NCBI RefSeq assembly: GCF_029892105.1
Contig: NZ_JARZAJ010000025.1
Location: forward strand, 1 to 64,000
Direction: 5' to 3'
DNA length: 64,000 nt
DNA from: Kitasatospora sp. GP82
GTDB lineage: Bacteria; Actinomycetota; Actinomycetes; Streptomycetales; Streptomycetaceae
Below are positions 34,604-42,344 of the stretch, piece after piece. The notes beneath the pieces were generated by a model. It was not told the DNA's origin. It searched no databases and was given only the letters and a program-made list of their open reading frames with translations. Every line of letters begins with the position of its first letter. Position 1 is the stretch's first letter. The position numbers and the translations under genes are program-made.

Positions 34604-35560
34604 ATGGTCGATGTGCCGACGCTGGTCGAGCAGGCCCGCCAGGGCAGGCCGCGGGCGGTCGCCCGGCTGATCACGCTGGTGGAGAACGCCGCTCCCCAGT
34701 TGCGCGAGGCGATGGCCGCGCTCGCCCCGTACACCGGGCAGGCGTACACCGTCGGCCTGACCGGCTCGCCCGGGGTCGGCAAGTCCACCTCCACCTCCGC
34801 GCTGGTCTCGGCCTACCGGCGGCTCGGGAAGCGGGTCGGGGTACTGGCCGTCGACCCCTCCTCGCCGTTCTCCGGCGGGGCACTGCTCGGCGACCGGGTC
34901 CGGATGCAGGAGCACGCCACCGACCCGGACGTGTTCATCCGCTCGATGGCCACCCGGGGCCACCTCGGCGGGCTCTCCTGGGCCGCTCCGCAGGCGCTGC
35001 GGGTGCTGGACGGGGCCGGCTGCGAGGTCATCCTGGTGGAGACCGTCGGGGTCGGCCAGTCCGAGGTGGAGATCGCCGCACAGGCGGACACCTCGGTCGT
35101 CCTGCTGGCCCCCGGCATGGGCGACGGCATCCAGGCGGCCAAGGCCGGAATCCTGGAGATCGGCGACGTCTTCGTGGTCAACAAGGCCGACCGGGACGGT
35201 GCGGACGCCACCGCCCGCGAGCTCAACCACATGCTCGGCCTCGGTGAGGCCCGCGAGCCGGGCGACTGGCGGCCGCCCATCGTCAAGACCGTCGCGGCCC
35301 GCGGCGAGGGCCTGGACGAGCTGGTCGAGGCCCTGGAGAAGCACCGCGCCTGGCTGGCCGAGACCGGTGAACTCGCCGTCCGCCGCCGCCGCAGGGCCGC
35401 GGACGAGATCGAGGCGATCGCCCTGGCAGGCCTCCGCGCCCGCATCGGCTCCCTCCACGGCGACCGCCACCTGGACGCCCTCGCCGAACGCGTCGCCGCA
35501 GGCACCCTGGACCCGTACGGCGCGGCCGACGAACTGGTCTCCGGCCTGACCACCACATAG
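34604..35560 (+). CDS. meaB: MeaB-type G-protein chaperone of B12-dependent mutases
   Basis: MeaB GTPases load adenosylcobalamin into methylmalonyl-CoA or isobutyryl-CoA mutases and guard them from inactivation. The 318-residue protein has Walker A GSPGVGKST (54-62), the VAVDPSSPFSGGALLGDRVR-like switch region, a switch II Glu-Thr in VILVETVGVGQSEVE and the base-reading NKAD. The C-terminal dimerisation arm is present. It follows the thiolase gene by 109 bases. Probable clients are IcmA, encoded 11 kb away, and a methylmalonyl-CoA mutase elsewhere. Confidence 0.95.
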   Translation: MVDVPTLVEQARQGRPRAVARLITLVENAAPQLREAMAALAPYTGQAYTVGLTGSPGVGKSTSTSALVSAYRRLGKRVGVLAVDPSSPFSGGALLGDRVRMQEHATDPDVFIRSMATRGHLGGLSWAAPQALRVLDGAGCEVILVETVGVGQSEVEIAAQADTSVVLLAPGMGDGIQAAKAGILEIGDVFVVNKADRDGADATARELNHMLGLGEAREPGDWRPPIVKTVAARGEGLDELVEALEKHRAWLAETGELAVRRRRRAADEIEAIALAGLRARIGSLHGDRHLDALAERVAAGTLDPYGAADELVSGLTTT

Positions 35561-35590
35561 GCCCCACCCCGGCGGGGCGCAGGGAAGCCT

Positions 35591-35638
35591 TTCAGGGGCG
35601 CGGATGAACCAACAGGGGCGCGAGGAACTGCGCGAAAT
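35591..35638. repeat. Dispersed GC element (two pieces)
   Basis: TTCAGGGGCGCGG at 35591 and AGGGGCGCGAGGAACTGCGC at 35614 are the fullest members of the intergenic element family. They lie in the 260-base convergent gap between meaB and the MarR gene. A reverse copy at 35771 could pair with the first over about 170 bases. Confidence 0.75.
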
Positions 35639-35770
35639 CGGAAGGTGACTGCGTTCAGCCGGGCCCGCTGGGCCAGTTGCACCTCGTGACCTTCCGGTGG
35701 GGCGGTGCAGGTTAACCACCGGAGGTCGGTGCGGCACGGGTCTTCCGGTTCGCGCACGCAGTTGATCAAG

Positions 35771-35792
35771 CAGAGCCCCGCGCCCCTGAAAA
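35771..35792. repeat. Dispersed GC element, inverted copy
   Basis: CAGAGCCCCGCGCCCCTGAA is the inverse of the copy at 35591. It is directly followed by CCTTGCCCTGAAGGGCTTTT, whose short CCCT/AGGG hairpin and T-run may terminate the MarR gene or meaB. Confidence 0.65.
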
Positions 35793-35820
35793 CCTCACCC
35801 TTGCCCTGAAGGGCTTTTGG

Positions 35821-36339
35821 TCAGGCCCGGCCGCGCAGTGCGCGCAGGTGCTCGGCGACGGGGGCGAGTGCTGCGTACATCGCGTCGATCTGCTCGGGGG
35901 TGAAGCGGTCGATGAAGTGGTGGCGCACGCTGCGGACGTGGTCGGGGGCGACCTTCTGCATGGTCTCCCAGCCCTGTTCGGTCAGGTGCGCGTAGAGGCC
36001 GCGCCGGTCGCCGGGACAGTCCTGGCGCAGGACCAGACCGGCGTTCTCCATCCGGGTGATCTGGTGCGAGAGCCGGCTCTTGGACTGGAGCGTGGCGGTG
36101 GCGAGGTCGGTCATCCGCATCCGGCGGTCGGGTGACTCGGAGAGGACGACCAGGATTTCGTAGTCGTTGCTCGCCAGGTTGTGCGGCTGGAGTTCACGGC
36201 CCAACTGGTAGTCGAGGAGTCGGCTGACCTCCAGGTGGGCACGCCAGAACTGCTGCTCCCTGGCGGAGAGCCAGGGGGTCTCCTCCTCCCCGCGCGGGTG
36301 GGAGGAGGAGACCGCCGTTTCGGTGCTGTGCATGTCCAT
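35821..36339 (-). CDS. MarR-family transcriptional regulator
   Basis: A 172-residue winged-helix regulator. The recognition region reads MTDLATATLQSKSRLSHQITRMENAGLV and the wing DCPGDRRGLYAHLTEQG. MarR proteins usually bind short palindromes as dimers and respond to small ligands. The likely start is the ATG at 36339 (or 36333); no Shine-Dalgarno is present, but TTATGCT lies about 6 bases upstream, hinting at a leaderless message. The AT-rich palindrome just upstream fits autoregulation. It lies directly downstream of three AIM24 genes on the same strand and may control them. Confidence 0.88.
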   Translation of the reverse strand: MDMHSTETAVSSSHPRGEEETPWLSAREQQFWRAHLEVSRLLDYQLGRELQPHNLASNDYEILVVLSESPDRRMRMTDLATATLQSKSRLSHQITRMENAGLVLRQDCPGDRRGLYAHLTEQGWETMQKVAPDHVRSVRHHFIDRFTPEQIDAMYAALAPVAEHLRALRGRA

Positions 36340-36345
36340 GGGAAC

Positions 36346-36384
36346 AGCATAACCGAGGTTGTTAAATGTTGTACAATATGATGA
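36346..36384 (-). promoter_or_regulatory. AT-rich promoter/operator before the MarR gene
   Basis: This stretch is strikingly AT-rich for the window. It contains the 8-bp palindrome TTGTACAA (36369-36376), and on the minus strand TTGTAC and TATGCT are 19 bases apart just before the MarR start. It probably combines the promoter and an autoregulatory operator. Confidence 0.5.
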
Positions 36385-36394
36385 GTGCGGTAAA

Positions 36395-37357
36395 TCAGAG
36401 CCCGAATCGTCGGCCCAGGTCACCGAGGTTGCCCAGACCGGGGATGTTGGGCAGCTGCTGCCCGCCGTGCCCCGGCTGCTGCGGTACGCCGCCGCCCGGC
36501 ACGCCCTCCTCGGCGTCCACCTGGCCCACCGAGCGCTCCGCCATCAGCTTCTCGCTGGACTGCAGCAGCACCTGCCCGGCCCCGATGAACTCGAACTGGT
36601 GCTCCTCGCCGGAGGCCCCGCCGAGTCCGGTCAGGTGCCGGATCCCGCCGATCACACCGTGCAGGTAGCTGTGGTCGTAGTGGTGGCAGGGCGCCGGGCA
36701 GTCCGCCCACCCCACCAGTGCCTGCGGGTCCACCCGGATCGGCGGCTCCACGAAGTGCACCGGACCGTTGGAGGCGGCCACGAACTTGCCGGTGCCGATC
36801 AGGGTGAGAAAGCCCGGGATGATCGACTGCTTGAGTGCCAGCGTGGGCTCGAAGGCCAGCAGATTGCCCGAGCGGACCGTCAGGTTGCCGTTCTCCAGGT
36901 CGTAGGAGTTCAGATCGAAGGCCCGGTCGGCCAGCAGCAGCCTGCCCCGGCCCTCGGCCACCACCCAGTCGGCGGCGTGCAGCGGGGAGTTGAAGTTCTG
37001 CTCCAGCAGCCGGTCGATCGCACCCCGGCCGATGCCCGAGAACCGGATGTCGCCGTAGTAGGCGATCATCTTGCCCTTCTGCAGGTAGTACGGGCCGTTG
37101 AGGTCCACCGAGAAGGCGTACGGATTGACGTTGTCGTTGACGGGCAGGCTGTGCGCGTCGTACACCACCGGGCCGTTGCCGCCGGGCTGCGGCGTCGGAG
37201 CGGTCGGCGGCGCGGGCGGCATCGGCGGCATCGGAATGCCGGGCTGGGTGGGCTGGTAGGACTGCTGGTACTGCTGCGCCGAGTACGGCTGCTGAGGGTG
37301 GGGAGGCTGCTGTCCGTACGGCGACTGACCATAAGGCTGCTGGGGAGGGTAGGACAT
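36395..37357 (-). CDS. AIM24-family protein with Pro/Gln-rich head
   Basis: A 320-residue protein whose core (about residues 70-265) is an AIM24 (TIGR00266-like) beta-sandwich: MIAYYGDIRFSGIG, LLLADRAFDLNSYDL, GNLLAFEPTL and PIRVDPQALVGW. The first 65 residues are rich in Pro, Gln and Tyr (PYGQQPPHPQQPYSAQQYQQ) and are probably disordered. A Gly/Pro-rich tail follows. Its ATG overlaps the TGA of the gene upstream by one base (TGATG), so it is translationally coupled as third gene of a three-gene AIM24 operon. The biochemical role of bacterial AIM24 proteins is unknown. Confidence 0.87.
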   Translation of the reverse strand: MSYPPQQPYGQSPYGQQPPHPQQPYSAQQYQQSYQPTQPGIPMPPMPPAPPTAPTPQPGGNGPVVYDAHSLPVNDNVNPYAFSVDLNGPYYLQKGKMIAYYGDIRFSGIGRGAIDRLLEQNFNSPLHAADWVVAEGRGRLLLADRAFDLNSYDLENGNLTVRSGNLLAFEPTLALKQSIIPGFLTLIGTGKFVAASNGPVHFVEPPIRVDPQALVGWADCPAPCHHYDHSYLHGVIGGIRHLTGLGGASGEEHQFEFIGAGQVLLQSSEKLMAERSVGQVDAEEGVPGGGVPQQPGHGGQQLPNIPGLGNLGDLGRRFGL

Positions 37358-38007
37358 CAGAGCTTCTCCTCGCTCGCCTGCACGTACACCGTGCCCTGGC
37401 CGGACAGCTCCAGCTGGAACGCCTCACCGGAGCCGCGCCCGATCATGTCGCGCCAACCCAGCGCGGTGGACAGCTTGTTGCGTACGTCACCCCGATGTGC
37501 GACGTACGCCTGCGGGTCCACATGCACCGGCTGGCCCTGGGCGATCGGCAGTTCGATGACGCCGCCGTGGGCCATCACCGCGACCGAGCCGTGACCGGTC
37601 AGCTTGGTGGTGAACAGGCCCTGGCCGGTGACCTGGCCGCGCACGATGCCCATCACACCGCCCTGCGCACCCATGAACATGGTGGACTGCTGGAGCGAGC
37701 CCTCGAAGGCGAGCAGCCGGTCGGCCTCCACATAGAGGGTGTCGCCGGCCAGGTCGATCAGGTGGACGTGGTGGCCGCCGTGGCCGAACAGCACGCTGCC
37801 CCGGCCCTCGACGGTCATCAGCGGGGTGTCCTCGTTGGCCACCCGGCGTCCGATCATCGACATCACTCCGCCCTGGCCGCCCATCAGGTTGGGCTTGAAG
37901 GTGACGTCCCCGGTGTAGGCGATCATCGCGCCGCGCTGGCTGAAGAGCTGCTGGCCGGGGAAGACGGCGGCCTCGACCATCTTGCCGTTGATCCTGGTGA
38001 AGGGCAT
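37357..38007 (-). CDS. AIM24-family protein (second of three)
   Basis: A 216-residue bare AIM24 domain: GAMIAYTGDVTFKPN, GSVLFGHGGHHVHLIDLAGD, LYVEADRLLAFEGSL, GLFTTKLTGHGSVAVMAHG and VHVDPQAYVAHRG. No signal peptide or membrane helix. Both ends are joined to neighbours by one-base TGATG overlaps (at 38007 and 37357), so the three paralogues should be made in fixed ratio and may form a hetero-oligomer. Eukaryotic Aim24 is mitochondrial; the bacterial role is not known. Confidence 0.88.
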   Translation of the reverse strand: MPFTRINGKMVEAAVFPGQQLFSQRGAMIAYTGDVTFKPNLMGGQGGVMSMIGRRVANEDTPLMTVEGRGSVLFGHGGHHVHLIDLAGDTLYVEADRLLAFEGSLQQSTMFMGAQGGVMGIVRGQVTGQGLFTTKLTGHGSVAVMAHGGVIELPIAQGQPVHVDPQAYVAHRGDVRNKLSTALGWRDMIGRGSGEAFQLELSGQGTVYVQASEEKL

Positions 38008-38645
38008 CAGACGTCCCCTCCGAAGGTCGCCTTCTCGGAAGGCTGGACGTAGACCAGGCCCTCGCCGGTGAACTCGACCTGCATCGCCTCGCCGCCGCCC
38101 TCGCCGATCAGTGTGGTCCAGCCCGCGCCCGACTTCAGGTGCCGGCTGAGGTTCCCGGTGTGCGCGACGTACGCGCCCGGGTCCACCCGCAGCGGGGTGC
38201 CCTGGGTGACCCGCAGGATGATCGCCGGGCCGTTGGAGGTGAGGGCCGCCCAGCCGGTGCCCTCGACCTTGGTGGTGAACAGGCCGTTGCCCGAGGCCAT
38301 CCCGTTGAGACCGGTGAAGCTGGTCCCGGTGTGCAGGGTGGCCTCGGTGCAGAGCAGGTTGTCCGCCTCGACGTACAGCGCCTCGCCGTTCAGGCGCACC
38401 AGATTGACCTCGGTGGCCTGGTCGGCGAAGTAGCAGGTGCCCTGCCCCTTCGCCTCCATGACCGTCATCTGCTCGCCCGTCAGGCGGCGGGCGACCATGC
38501 CGCGCAGGCCGTCACCGCCGCCGGTGAGCTTCTTGAAGTTCATCTGGCCGGTGTACGCGACCATCGAGCCGTTGCGGGCCTTCACCGAGTCGCCCGCCAT
38601 GTCTACGGCGAGCACCCTGGAGCCCTGGAGTCGAAACTGTGCCAC
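38007..38645 (-). CDS. AIM24-family protein (first of three)
   Basis: A 212-residue AIM24 domain: GSMVAYTGQMNFKK, GTCYFADQATEVNLVRL, LYVEADNLLCTEATL, GLFTTKVEGTGWAALTSNG and LRVDPGAYVAHTG. The GTG at 38645 (MAQFRLQGSRVLAVD) is preferred over the upstream open frame to 38681. No Shine-Dalgarno is visible, but TACATT lies 6 bases upstream, so the operon may begin with a leaderless message. It leads the coupled AIM24 operon. Confidence 0.87.
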   Translation of the reverse strand: MAQFRLQGSRVLAVDMAGDSVKARNGSMVAYTGQMNFKKLTGGGDGLRGMVARRLTGEQMTVMEAKGQGTCYFADQATEVNLVRLNGEALYVEADNLLCTEATLHTGTSFTGLNGMASGNGLFTTKVEGTGWAALTSNGPAIILRVTQGTPLRVDPGAYVAHTGNLSRHLKSGAGWTTLIGEGGGEAMQVEFTGEGLVYVQPSEKATFGGDV

Positions 38646-38738
38646 CGGCCGAATGTAGCGGTCGTGGCGGCCCCGGGGCATCCACCGGCCGTGAACTGGT
38701 ACGCAGCTGGGACAATGCGGGCGCGGTGCGGCGCCGGT

Positions 38739-39545
38739 TCAGACCGCGGCGGGCACGGCCCCGGCCGAGTGCTCCACCTCCAGCAGCGAGGCCGAGTGCC
38801 GCTCCGCCTCGAAGGCCACCACTCCGCCGCGCAGCCCGAACAGCCGCTTGGAGAGCAGGATCCACACCACCGCAGCGATGTTCAGCAGCAGCGTGCAGAC
38901 CTTGAACACGGTGACGTGGTGCGACAGTTCGTACCCCTCCAGCGGCAGGAACGCCGCGGTGGCCACCACGGTGAGGTACTCGGCCCAGCGGCGGCCCAGC
39001 CAGAGCCCGAACGCCTCGACGATCTCGATCAGCGCGTACGCCAGCAGCGCCCCCGCGACGGTCAGCAGGGTGCTGCGCCTGTAGTCGAAGGTCTTGCGGA
39101 TGGTGTCCACGATGGGGGAGTGCTCAAGGTCCCAGTGGAAGTGGTCGGTGACCGGCTTGAAGACGGTCAGGTTCTGGTTGAACAGGTCCTTGACCGCATC
39201 CTGGCTGTTGGAGAACTTCCACACCGCCCAGGCGACGAGGATGATCAGCACACCGCGCAGCAGCCGTTCGATCGCCAGGAAGCGGAGGATGAACAGGTCG
39301 CGCAGCGCCTTGCCGCGCGGCACCAGTGGGGCGTCCTCGGCCGGGCCGGAGGCGTGCGGGGCGCCGAGTGCGAAGTCCCCGCAGCGCAGGCAGCGCCACG
39401 CCTCGCCGAGTGCGGTCTGTGCGTGCAGGCGCGTCCGCAGTTCGTTCTCGTCGGGTGCGTAGGTGGTGTGGCCGCGCCGTGAGCAGGTGCGGCGGTTCCA
39501 GTCGATGCTGAACAACGGTACTTCCCCCGTGATCCTCGTGATCAT
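38739..39545 (-). CDS. DUF2127-type membrane protein with zinc-ribbon-like head
   Basis: A 268-residue membrane protein. Residues 15-60 carry Cys and His pairs (RRTCSRRGHTTY, then WRCLRCGDFALG) that could bind a metal. Four hydrophobic helices follow, with an amphipathic region in between (HFHWDLEHSPIVDTIRKTF) and the LIEIVEAFGLWLGRRWAEYLT segment typical of DUF2127. The start is uncertain: the ATG at 39545 lacks a ribosome site, while a TTG about 12 codons later has GGGGGA before it. Function unknown. Confidence 0.78.
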   Translation of the reverse strand: MITRITGEVPLFSIDWNRRTCSRRGHTTYAPDENELRTRLHAQTALGEAWRCLRCGDFALGAPHASGPAEDAPLVPRGKALRDLFILRFLAIERLLRGVLIILVAWAVWKFSNSQDAVKDLFNQNLTVFKPVTDHFHWDLEHSPIVDTIRKTFDYRRSTLLTVAGALLAYALIEIVEAFGLWLGRRWAEYLTVVATAAFLPLEGYELSHHVTVFKVCTLLLNIAAVVWILLSKRLFGLRGGVVAFEAERHSASLLEVEHSAGAVPAAV

Positions 39546-39678
39546 GGCCGACCTGACCGTCAGGTCGTGCCGCAGCAGGATAGGACCTCACAGCGGAGGC
39601 GAACCCCTCCGGGGCGCGGGCTACCCCTTTCCCCGGAGGCTTCCGCACCCCTGCCCCGGGGCGGTATGTCAGGTCGGT

Positions 39679-39684
39679 GATAAT
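39679..39684 (+). promoter_or_regulatory. -10 box candidate for the DUF3817 gene
   Basis: GATAAT lies about 67 bases before the GTG at 39751, in the 205-base divergent gap. It is one of the best -10 matches in the window; the -35 is unclear (TGTCAG about 10 bases earlier is too close). The gap also holds several CCCCGG/CCGGGG hairpins. Confidence 0.4.
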
Positions 39685-39750
39685 GGGCTGGTGGCTTGTG
39701 CGTCGGTTCACAAGCCTGCTCGCCGACCCCCGATTCATGAGGTAGTCACC

Positions 39751-40065
39751 GTGAAGAGCAGCGCCGTCCACCGCCTGCGCCTTGTCTCCGGCCCCGAGGG
39801 CCTCTCCTTCATCCTGCTGCTGATCTGCTCGGTGCTGAAGCGGACCACCAGCTTCGACGCCGTGCCCGTGATGGGCATGGTCCATGGCGTGCTCTTCATC
39901 CTCTACGTGGTCTTCCTGGTGCTCGCCTGGCAGCAGCAGCGCTGGGATGCCAAGCGCGGCACAGTGCTCCTCGTCCTGTCGGTGCTCCCGACGGGTGGCT
40001 TCTTCGCCGAGCGGATGCTGGCCAAGGAGGAGCGCGGCGAGACGGCCGTGCCTGCCACCGCCTGA
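39751..40065 (+). CDS. DUF3817 membrane protein
   Basis: A 104-residue protein with three hydrophobic helices, starting RLRLVSGPEGLSFILLL, with the conserved GMVHGVLFILYVVFL segment and the VLPTGGFFAERML end. GAGGT precedes the GTG at 39751. DUF3817 proteins are small actinobacterial membrane proteins without known function. A second family member lies at 45062-45394. Confidence 0.85.
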   Translation: MKSSAVHRLRLVSGPEGLSFILLLICSVLKRTTSFDAVPVMGMVHGVLFILYVVFLVLAWQQQRWDAKRGTVLLVLSVLPTGGFFAERMLAKEERGETAVPATA

Positions 40066-40080
40066 CGGTCGACGCGACCA

Positions 40081-40118
40081 GCGGCCGGGTGCCTCTCCGT
40101 GGAGAGGCACCCGGCCGC
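40081..40118. terminator. Bidirectional terminator
   Basis: GCGGCCGGGTGCCTCTCC (40081-40098) and its exact reverse complement (40101-40118) form an 18-bp inverted repeat with a 2-base centre. It lies between the converging DUF3817 and protease genes and can serve both. Confidence 0.85.
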
Positions 40119-40140
40119 TGCGTTCACCGGAGGCGTCGGG

Positions 40141-41790
40141 TCAGTTGACGTTCACGGCGGACCAGGCCGCGGCTACCTGCTTGTACTCGGTGGAGCCGGT
40201 GCCGCCGTACAGGTCGGCGGCCGCCTTCAGGGTGCCGGTGCGGGCGGCCTTGTAGTCGGTGGTGGAGGTGAAGTAGGTGGTCAGCGCGCGGTACCAGACC
40301 TTGAGGGCCTTGTCGCGGCCGATGCCGGTGACGGTGGAGCCGTTGGAGGTCGGGCTGTTGTAGCTGAAGCCGTTGATGGTCTTGGCGCCGCTGCCCTCGG
40401 ACAGCAGGTAGAAGAAGTGGTTGGCGACGCCCGAGGAGTAGTGGACGTCCAGGCCGCCGACCGAGGACGACCAGGAGTCGGCCGAGGCCCCGTCCTTGGA
40501 GGGCTTGTCCATGTAGCGGAGCGGCGTGCCGTCGCCGTTGATGTTGATCAGCTCGCCGATGAGGTAGTTCGGCGGGTTGGCGGGCAGGTTGGCGTACCAC
40601 TCGACGCCGGTGCCCATGATGTCCGAGGTGGCCTCGTTCAGACCGCCGGACTCACCCGAGTAGTTGAGGCCCGCGGTGGCGGCGGTGACACCGTGGCTCA
40701 TCTCGTGGCCGGACACGTCGAGGGCGGTCAGCGGGTGGGTGTTGCTGACGCCGTCGCCGTACGTCATGCAGAAGCAGCTGTCATCCCAGAACGCGTTGAC
40801 GTAGTTCTTGCCGTAGTGGACGCGGCTGTAGGCGCCGACACCGTCGTTGCGGATGCCGCTGCGGCCGAAGGTGTTCTTGTAGAAGTCCCAGGTGGCGGCC
40901 GCGCCGTACTGGGCGTCCACGGCGGCGGACTGGGTGTTGGAGGCCAGCCCGTTGCCCCAGGTGTTGGTCGAGTTGGTGTAGAGCGTCCCGGTGCCGGAGG
41001 TCCTGCCGGACAGGTTGGTGGTGTACTGGCCGCCGCGAGTGGCGTCCTTCAGCTGGTACGTGCTGCCGCTGGGGTTGGTGGTCAGCGGTACGGTGCCGAC
41101 GAAGACGCCCTTGCCGGTGCCGCTCGCATTGGCGGTCTGGATCTCCTCGTGGGTGGAGAGCACCTCCCCGGTGGTGGCGTCGGTCACCAGCTGCTGGCGG
41201 CTCGGGGTGCCGTCGGCGCGCACGCCCTCGACGGTCGTCCGGTACGCCAGGCGCGGGGTGCCGGAGGTGGCCCACACGACCAGGGTGGCCTGGCCGGTCT
41301 TGCCGACCGAGGACAGCGACGCCTCGTCGGAGTCGCCCCGGGCGCCGATGGTGGCCTGCACCGAGCCGGCCGCGTTGGCAGCCGCCTGCTGGGCGGAGAG
41401 CTTCGGGGTCAGGCTGGCGACGGCGAGCTTGCCCTCGACGGCGCGGTCCACCGAAGTGATGTTGCCCTTGGCGTCCTGGTGCACGACCAGGTCGCCGCCG
41501 ATCACCGGGAGCCCGCCGAGGGTGCGCTCGTAGCGCAGGTGCTTGGTGCCGTCGGCGTCCACGACGACGTCCTTGGCGACCAGCTTCTCCTGGCTGCCCA
41601 GGCCCAGCGCCTTGACCGCGGTGGGGGCCGCGGAGTCGGCGAGAGTGATCAGCTCGGCGTGCTGCTGGCCGGTGAAGGTCCCGGCGATCGGAGAAGGGCT
41701 GGCCTGAGCCGTGCCGGCACTGACCTGGATCGCTCCGGCGAGGATCACCGAGGCGGAGAGAACGGCTCCGACTGTCAGCTTTCGCTTCAC
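40141..41790 (-). CDS. Secreted thermolysin-family (M4) metalloprotease
   Basis: A 549-residue preproprotein: signal peptide (about residues 1-30, ending GTAQAS), FTP and PepSY propeptide regions (about 40-200), then the M4 catalytic domain. Zinc ligands and base are His362, Glu363 and His366 in GHEMSHG, with Glu386 in GGLNEATSD; the later His is in DVHYSSGVANH. Two cysteines sit in the DSCFCMTYGDG loop. The start is GTG with GGAAGGAA 7 bases upstream. It is a tandem paralogue of the next gene with the same length. The mature enzyme should act outside the cell as a neutral protease. Confidence 0.95.
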   Translation of the reverse strand: MKRKLTVGAVLSASVILAGAIQVSAGTAQASPSPIAGTFTGQQHAELITLADSAAPTAVKALGLGSQEKLVAKDVVVDADGTKHLRYERTLGGLPVIGGDLVVHQDAKGNITSVDRAVEGKLAVASLTPKLSAQQAAANAAGSVQATIGARGDSDEASLSSVGKTGQATLVVWATSGTPRLAYRTTVEGVRADGTPSRQQLVTDATTGEVLSTHEEIQTANASGTGKGVFVGTVPLTTNPSGSTYQLKDATRGGQYTTNLSGRTSGTGTLYTNSTNTWGNGLASNTQSAAVDAQYGAAATWDFYKNTFGRSGIRNDGVGAYSRVHYGKNYVNAFWDDSCFCMTYGDGVSNTHPLTALDVSGHEMSHGVTAATAGLNYSGESGGLNEATSDIMGTGVEWYANLPANPPNYLIGELININGDGTPLRYMDKPSKDGASADSWSSSVGGLDVHYSSGVANHFFYLLSEGSGAKTINGFSYNSPTSNGSTVTGIGRDKALKVWYRALTTYFTSTTDYKAARTGTLKAAADLYGGTGSTEYKQVAAAWSAVNVN

Positions 41791-42078
41791 TTTCGGTTCC
41801 TTCCGGTTCTACCGCTTCTGCGCGGTCGCGCCGCGCTCCGGGGCACAGGGTTAGTGCCTTCTGGGGCGGAAGCGGGCGCTGACGTGCTGCTCCGTGCGGT
41901 CTGGTGGCATCGGCCGGAGAGGTGGGGCGGCCGAGTGCCGTACGGGGCTGGCCAGAAGCATGACAATCGCGCTGATGAAATGACAGGTCTACGGCAACGA
42001 TTGGCAAACTCCCGCCAACGCGCAGCCCTACAACGCTGGTGATGGAGCGTCAGACAAGCGGACCAATCGGGCAAAACG
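41791..42078 (-). promoter_or_regulatory. Conserved leader/promoter of protease 1
   Basis: About 285 bases upstream of the protease start are recognisably the same as those before its paralogue at 43995-44280, including ACGGGGC(T/C)GGCCAGAAGCATG, CTGACGTG and AATCGGGC. This is strong conservation for non-coding DNA and probably holds the promoter, operator and a long leader. Each stretch also has short open frames, but they are not shared in frame. The rest of this 554-base gap (42079-42290) is not recognised. Confidence 0.65.
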
Positions 42079-42290
42079 CCGGGGCGGGGCAGAGGGTTCC
42101 TGTTCGAACGGAGCCGGAACGACGGCCGAAATCGAGTAACCGGCCTCCCTGGTATGTGCATTGCCGTAACATTGTGAACATTTGATGTCCTGGTATGTAC
42201 CGGAAACAGAGGTTGGCGGGACTTCGCCAAGATGTTCCCTTGTCCTGCCCATGACCTGGCTGCTAGCCGTGTCCTGGCCGGCAACGCACA

Positions 42291-42324
42291 GCAGCCGGGC
42301 TCCCGTTGACGGGAGCCCGGCTGC
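42291..42324 (-). terminator. Terminator of protease 2
   Basis: GCAGCCGGGCTCCCG (42291-42305), loop TTGA, and the exact reverse complement (42310-42324) form a 15-bp perfect stem 20 bases beyond the second protease stop. Confidence 0.85.
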
Positions 42325-42344
42325 TGCGGTGATACGACGAGTCG

